This document shows, piece by piece, positions 61,401-64,000 of a stretch of DNA of 64,000 nucleotides (the first letter of the stretch is position 1; the number at the start of each line of letters is the position of its first letter). The translations under genes and the position numbers were made by a program. The stretch comes from Toxoplasma gondii ME49. Lineage: Eukaryota; Apicomplexa; Conoidasida; Eucoccidiorida; Sarcocystidae. The notes below the pieces were generated by a model, which made no database searches, was not told the DNA's origin, and saw only the letters and a program-made list of their open reading frames with translations. The DNA is taken from the NCBI RefSeq assembly GCF_000006565.2, contig NC_031472.1:1358227-1422226 (forward strand). The letters are read 5' to 3'.

Positions 61401-63377
61401 AGAGACGCCAGCCACCAAAGAACGGCGAGAGAGACAGCACGAGACTGGAAAAGAGAGCGAGAGTGAGAAGCAGAGAAAGGAGACAGAGACCGGCGACCTG
61501 GCTAGGAAACGAGAACAGAGAAGAAGACCGGCAACAGGAAGAGACAGGAGACTTGCTTCCAGTGAAGAACACTGACGAACGCGTCAGAGACAACGAACGG
61601 AAGCTCACATGGGTCTTCCTGCAAGCGAAAGTCTGATACAAGAAAAGGAGACACAAATCTGCGCCGGAAAAGGAAAAAACGCATTCGCAACCTTACTCGA
61701 TAAGTTCCAGCAAGATACAGTTCCCCCTCGCGAGTAAGGAAGGCCGTGTGAGAGTCGCCGCAAGCAACTGCAGTGACATCGTCGATGGAAACGGTGGCTG
61801 AGAGGAAAACAGAGAGTCCGGAGAAATGAAAAAATCTAGAAAAGGCACGACTAATTCTGAATGCCAGATAAGAAAAGACCTCACAAAGAAGACAGAACCA
61901 ATGTACAAATATATTTATATACATATATGTATATGTACGTTTTCTTGGTGTAGGTTTTTGGGAGCGATCGGAGAACGAGTGGGTGTTCAAGAACTCCAAT
62001 GGTTCGAGACCCAAAAAGTGTATCTCCAGAGAATGGCCCGCTGATTTCAGACATTTACAAAGACTCAAGAGAATCTGCAGTTGCCAGGGTGAAAAACAGC
62101 AGACAAGAAGCGGAGAAGACGTCTGGAAGTTCTTTTCGTGAGGAGAGAGGCGCATGAAAGAGCGAGTCCTTCGTCGAACTCTGCGTTTTCGTCTTCCTCC
62201 GAGAGAAAACGCGAAAAAAGCGACACCCTCTCATCTCTCTCTCCCTCACGACATTCGCGTTCTTTCCTCTCTGCGCCTTCCGTCCACGTAGACGCCGAAT
62301 CCCTCTGTCGGTCTCTTTTTCCTCTCTTCGCGTCGCTCTCAGCCTCTTCGTCGAAGGCATCAAAAAACGCACACCGCGCGCGGTGAGAGAACGCGTGGAC
62401 CTACAAACTCCCGACAGGATGCGCGAGAGAGACGCGAGCAACGCGACGGCAAAAAAGAAAGGAGAAGCCTCACCTGGAGAGAGGGCAGCGTCCCCGAGAT
62501 CGTCGCCTCTGCCCAGAGCTCCGCCGTCGCCACAGCCGAACGTCCAACAGCGGCCGTCAGCTGTCAAGACAGCCGAGTGCATGGCGCCGCTGGTTGCTCG
62601 AATGACATCTTTCTCCTCAAACTCTTTGACTTTCCGTGGTTCCAGGACCTCGCGGTCTTCGTCTTCTTCTGCGCTGCGCCAGAAAGGCATCTGATCCATC
62701 TCTCCCGAGCCGAACATGAAGATCATCGCGGTTGGAATTCGCGTCTCGTCGCGCGCCGGTCTCTCCAGTTTCACCTCTAGTCTCTTTTTCTCCTCCTTCT
62801 CTTCTTCTCGCTGCTTCGCCTCTTCCGCTTCCTTCTCTTCTTCTCGCTGCTTCGTCTCTTCCGCTGCCTTCTCTTCTTCTCGCTGCTTCGTCTCTTCCGC
62901 TGCCTTCTCTTCTCGACAGGTCTTCTCCGTCTCCTTTTCTTCCTTCTCTGCTGCCTTCTTCAGTTCGTGCTCGCTCTCTCCTGTCTGCGCAGACGCCGCG
63001 AAGACGGGGACGAAGCCTGCCGGGCGCTTCTGCCTCTCTGCCTCCTGCGCGCCTTCTCCGGACTCTCCGTTGCCTCTTCCTCGCTCCAGCGCCTCCGCGG
63101 GCACTGTGCTCGGAGCCGACGCGCTGCTTCGTACAGAGGAAAACGCCTGAAAGACGCTGACCTGAAGAGCTGCAGGCGCCGGCGTCGCCAGGTCCGGACG
63201 GAAGCCTTCGCTCTTCCTCCCCGAAGTCCCTCCAAAGAAGAAACCAGCAGAAGAAGACAGCGACGCGGAAGACAGAGGAGAAGAAGAAGAGACGGCGGAG
63301 ACAAGGTGGAAGCCGGAGCCTGCTGTCGGAGCGAAGGGAGACGCGCTGTTCGACGGACGACTCGACGCCGGAGAGGA
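57534..63377 (-). CDS. RCC1: RCC1, Ran guanine-nucleotide exchange factor, 5' end uncertain
   Basis: Chromatin-bound exchange factor that loads Ran with GTP and powers nuclear transport. Exons: 62474-63377, 61697-61797, 61073-61201, 60082-60667, 59338-59633, 58768-58933 and 57534-58486; phases agree and give 1044 residues in the window. Seven RCC1 blades read in order: IFMFGSGEMDQ, CWTFGCGDGGALGRG, LYLAGTYRDAYGALGF, FYVWGSNEFGQLG, LVGCGRNRQGEVGCG, LYTWGQSD and LYTWGAGQNFQLGNG. GDSHTAFLTREGELYLAGTYRD spans the blade most specific to true RCC1 and separates it from other RCC1-repeat proteins. Unusual parts: a Ser-rich N-terminus with GFFFGG, a Glu/Lys repeat region near residues 155-195, and a ~317-residue basic tail. 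The exon at 63377 follows an acceptor (tttttttag) with no ATG assigned, so a first exon lies further right or beyond the window. Confidence 0.92.
59795..59900. repeat. TAAA/TATAAA-rich intron tract in RCC1
   Basis: A+T-rich run of tataaata and taaataaa units in the intron between exons 59338-59633 and 60082-60667. No coding potential. Confidence 0.85.
62790..62915. repeat. 36-bp in-frame coding repeat in RCC1
   Basis: About three imperfect copies of a 36-base unit (plus strand gctgcttcgtctcttccgct) encode a 12-residue repeat of the form EEKAAEETKQRE. Since 36 is a multiple of 3, the frame is kept. The peptide is predicted to be a charged single helix linking the N-terminal region to the first propeller blade. 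Confidence 0.85.
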
Positions 63378-63470
63378 CTAAAAAAAAGGTCACACATCCG
63401 CATCATGAACAACAGATCTGAAATGTACACCTATAAAAACCGCAGTGCATATGCATATAGATACATATAC

Positions 63471-63510
<40 letters not shown>

Positions 63511-64000
63511 GCATTTGTATGCAGGCAGGCATGTGATGTATGCAGACGCACAGACAGAGTTGCTTGAATCTTCTTGAGGGCAAATACTCAGATGTGAGAC
63601 AGGCTTGTCGACGTCGAACTACCTGAACAGCATACATTGGTCAGGCAGAGAGACTCGGAAGACGCCGAGACCTTTCTCGGCGCAAGTTTGTTGAATTTCT
63701 TTTTCTGTGTTGTTCGCAGTTCCCAGCGCTACACAGTTAGGCATCCCTCACACTCGCAGACATCTGCAGACGGCAGGGACCCCGCATGCGATGACATGCA
63801 GAGTTTTTACAAATCTCCAGACGCGGACAAGGAGAGATGCAGATAAGCATAGATACGCGCATACACACATGAACAGGGTACAGAGACAGAGGGATCGACG
63901 CATTAGACACGCAAATATACATAAATATATATATATATATGTATATATATATATGTATATATATGTATATATTTTAGCATATGTGGTGTAAAGCGAGTTT
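63378..64000. other. RCC1 upstream intron or 5' flank
   Basis: Sequence 5' of the first recognised RCC1 exon. It holds (TA)n tracts at about 63466-63511 and 63917-63972. A minus-strand ATG near 63633 reads only MYAVQ before a GT at 63618, which could be a tiny first exon joined in phase 0 to 63377, but this is weak. No other gene is visible. Confidence 0.4.

Noticed and set aside
1..64000. CRISPR arrays, insertion sequences, phage or bacterial operons
   Set aside because: The repeats are contiguous or simple-sequence, without spacers; no transposase, integrase or long terminal repeats were seen, and the genes are intron-rich eukaryotic ones.
1..64000. tRNA or rRNA genes
   Set aside because: No convincing cloverleaf with conserved T-loop and D-loop boxes or rRNA core sequence was noticed by eye; a covariance-model search was not possible.

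Overview
The window looks like nuclear DNA of a tissue-cyst-forming coccidian apicomplexan of the Toxoplasma/Neospora/Hammondia type. The evidence is genes cut into many short GT-AG exons, C/T-rich introns, dense (TA)n tracts, frequent TGCATGC palindromes, and conserved eukaryotic proteins carrying long low-complexity insertions. The species cannot be fixed from sequence alone. There are no operons and nothing bacterial or viral. Exons were joined by hand from reading frame, splice sites and intron phase; 'about' marks boundaries that could not be settled.

Left part (1-18.2 kb, minus strand): the 5' portion of a UFM1-conjugating enzyme (UFC1). It is cut by the window edge, and its third intron holds a ~1.7 kb array of a 22-bp repeat. 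Next is a choline-transporter-like (SLC44/CTL) membrane protein of at least 16 exons (4914-18230), with a very large Ser/Pro-rich insertion.

Middle (18.5-30 kb, plus strand): a doubtful gene fragment, a MORN5-like protein, a small secreted Gly/Tyr/Phe-rich protein and a coiled-coil gene made of many tiny exons.

Right part: a USP5/isopeptidase T deubiquitinase (31.1-40.8 kb, minus), a secreted acidic 246-residue protein (42.1-42.8 kb, plus), a SWC4/DMAP1 chromatin-remodelling subunit of 1144 residues (46.6-55.2 kb, plus), and an RCC1 Ran guanine-nucleotide exchange factor with a histone-H1-like C-terminal tail (57.5-63.4 kb, minus, probably continuing past the right edge). SWC4 and RCC1 are convergent.

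The neighbours do not form one pathway. By theme, UFC1 and USP5 act on ubiquitin-like systems, SWC4 and RCC1 act on chromatin, and the two small secreted proteins are probably lineage-specific. The best candidates for new biology are these two secreted proteins, the unrecognised coiled-coil gene, the unusual tails on SWC4 and RCC1, and the intronic minisatellite in UFC1.
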